This document shows, piece after piece, positions 14,477-15,680 of a DNA stretch of 15,680 nt. The DNA comes from an uncultured bacterium (lineage in GTDB: Bacteria; Patescibacteriota; Patescibacteriia; 2-12-FULL-60-25): assembly GCA_937968025.1 (NCBI GenBank), contig CALBSL010000169.1:1-15680 (forward strand), written 5' to 3'. A model generated the notes under the pieces. The model did not search any database and was not told the DNA's origin. It saw nothing but the letters and a program-made list of their open reading frames with translations. The position numbers and the translations under genes are program-made. Position 1 is the stretch's first letter; every line of letters starts with the position of its first letter.

Positions 14477-14492
14477 GAGGGTCTGCCACGGA

Positions 14493-15647
14493 CTAGAGAA
14501 CAGAAACAATCGAGCGCAAGATCCCAGAACCGTACTGACGAAGGTCTTGAAGGGTGACGAGCAGGATCAGAGCGATCAGCACGATAAAGCCGATACTATG
14601 GATGGCCGCCTCGAGATTAGCTCGAAGCTTTTTCCCACGTAATCGCTCAGCGATGAGAAACAGGGCACGTCCCCCATCGAGCGCTGGAATGGGCAAGAAG
14701 TTAATGACGGCAAGATTGAGCGAAAGAATCGCCGCAAAGCGAGCCAGCGCCCACACCCCCTCTTCCGCTACCTTCCCCGTCATCACCGCAATGCCAACCG
14801 GGCCTGACACGTCCGCTCCCGGTCCGCCACTTGTGATGAGATTTTTTACAAGCCCGCCGAGACCCTGAACAATGCCCACCGTATACATAAAGGTCGTTCG
14901 AACCCCTTCGATCGGCGCTTGCCACCAAGGCAACCGTGCGATCACCCGTTCAGCGAAGGCGACTCCGATCCCTCGCCGTTGTAGTTCAGATAATTCCTCG
15001 GGCATCACAGACAGTCGTAACGGTACACCCGCACGCTCAAGTTCAAGATCAACCGCTGAACCAGACTGGGCACGCTCTTGCACCGTGCGTACCAGCACAT
15101 CAGCCCCGGTAGAAGCATCGATGCCAGCGATGCGCACGACACGATCACCCATCTGAACTCCCGCTCGATCCGCTGGGCCGTTCGGGAGAATCGTCGAAAC
15201 CTGAACACTTGCGTCGCGAATCACGGCCGTTTTTGGAAGAACCGAACGATCCGTGGGGATGCCAACGAGATACGCAACCGTAAAAATACACACGGCGAGC
15301 AACCAATTCATCGCAACCCCTGCCGCCATGATCACAAATTTTTTAGCAAAACTCGCTTGGGAAAAGCTTCCTTTTTGTTCTGGCGCTTCACCTTGTTCCC
15401 CCTGGAGACGCACAAATCCCCCCAGCGGTAGCCAATTTATCGACCAAATAGTTCCCGTAGCCCGTGTCTCATCCCGCTGAACCCGTCGCCACTTCCCCTG
15501 TTCCTTGGTCCATCCGATGGCTCGAGGCGGAAATCCCACGCCAAACTCCTCCGGCTTCACCCCAGCCCACTTCGCGGCGAAAAAGTGTCCCGCTTCATGA
15601 ATGAGGACGAGCCCCGTCAGGACAATGAGAAAGAGTAGGAAAGACAT
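14493..15647 (-). CDS. rseP: RseP-family site-2 zinc metalloprotease
   Basis: RseP is a membrane-embedded protease that cuts anti-sigma factors and signal-peptide remnants within the bilayer. The 384-aa protein has the zinc motif HEAGH (H17, E18, H21) in its first transmembrane helix and the third-ligand motif PIPALDGG (D324) in a late helix. A membrane segment lies at about 103-128, a PDZ domain at about 140-220 (LPNGPADRAGVQMGDRV), SGPVGIA at 281-287, and a last helix at about 350-368. The length matches short bacterial RseP with one PDZ domain. ATG 15647 begins MSFLLFLIVLTGLVLIHEAG; the 33 bases upstream hold no Shine-Dalgarno sequence and no clear promoter, so it may belong to an operon beyond the window. 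I see no terminator before pheS. Confidence 0.95.
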   Translation of the reverse strand: MSFLLFLIVLTGLVLIHEAGHFFAAKWAGVKPEEFGVGFPPRAIGWTKEQGKWRRVQRDETRATGTIWSINWLPLGGFVRLQGEQGEAPEQKGSFSQASFAKKFVIMAAGVAMNWLLAVCIFTVAYLVGIPTDRSVLPKTAVIRDASVQVSTILPNGPADRAGVQMGDRVVRIAGIDASTGADVLVRTVQERAQSGSAVDLELERAGVPLRLSVMPEELSELQRRGIGVAFAERVIARLPWWQAPIEGVRTTFMYTVGIVQGLGGLVKNLITSGGPGADVSGPVGIAVMTGKVAEEGVWALARFAAILSLNLAVINFLPIPALDGGRALFLIAERLRGKKLRANLEAAIHSIGFIVLIALILLVTLQDLRQYGSGILRSIVSVL

Positions 15648-15680
15648 GGGCGCAGAAAAAGGAATGATTTCTTGTGGAGG

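Noticed and set aside
1-15680. CRISPR array, tRNA/rRNA, insertion sequences, alternative genetic code
   Set aside because: I saw no spaced direct repeats, no cloverleaf or rRNA motifs, no transposase, and the long genes stay open under the standard code with TGA used as a stop.

Overview
The window looks like a compact bacterial chromosome segment, mostly on the minus strand, with short intergenic gaps and core housekeeping genes. I infer a member of the Patescibacteria (Candidate Phyla Radiation), perhaps a Paceibacteria/Uhrbacteria-like lineage. The main hint is a secreted protease whose C-terminal ~115-residue domain matches a surface-protein domain I associate with that group; dense packing and almost no Shine-Dalgarno sequences agree. 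This is pattern recognition, not a database match. Standard stop codons are used (TGA ends at least one gene), which argues against the UGA-glycine lineages.

Layout from left to right: (1) 1-112, the first 37 codons of a minus-strand gene with an N-terminal ATP-cone, preceded by two NrdR boxes whose centres lie 32 bp apart, so almost certainly a ribonucleotide reductase. A perfect DnaA box and a tiny SD-preceded ORF lie farther upstream. (2) 310-891, a DEDD-type RNase H-like exonuclease (minus), divergent from (3) 957-2096, a secreted trypsin-like serine protease (plus), the only plus-strand gene. (4) 2152-3036, an unrecognised 294-aa protein in G+C-rich DNA with its own promoter and terminator. 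(5) 3147-4949, typA/bipA under the best promoter in the window. (6) 5066-6841, a pair: a small three-helix membrane protein followed after 3 bp by a beta-CASP metallo-beta-lactamase ribonuclease. (7) 6876-10439, dnaE. (8) 10551-10889, a membrane-anchored coiled-coil protein. (9) 10946-14439, pheS-pheT. (10) 14493-15647, the rseP site-2 protease.

Junctions are very tight: rho-independent terminators are followed within a few tens of bases by the next promoter. Three genes (pheS, the 112-aa membrane protein and the 140-aa membrane protein) have a TATAMY -10 box exactly 8 bp before ATG, implying leaderless or nearly leaderless mRNAs. I see no CRISPR array, insertion sequence, tRNA or rRNA. Functionally the window joins nucleotide supply and replication (reductase, DnaE), RNA and nucleic-acid turnover (exonuclease, beta-CASP RNase), translation (PheST, TypA) and envelope proteolysis (secreted protease, RseP).
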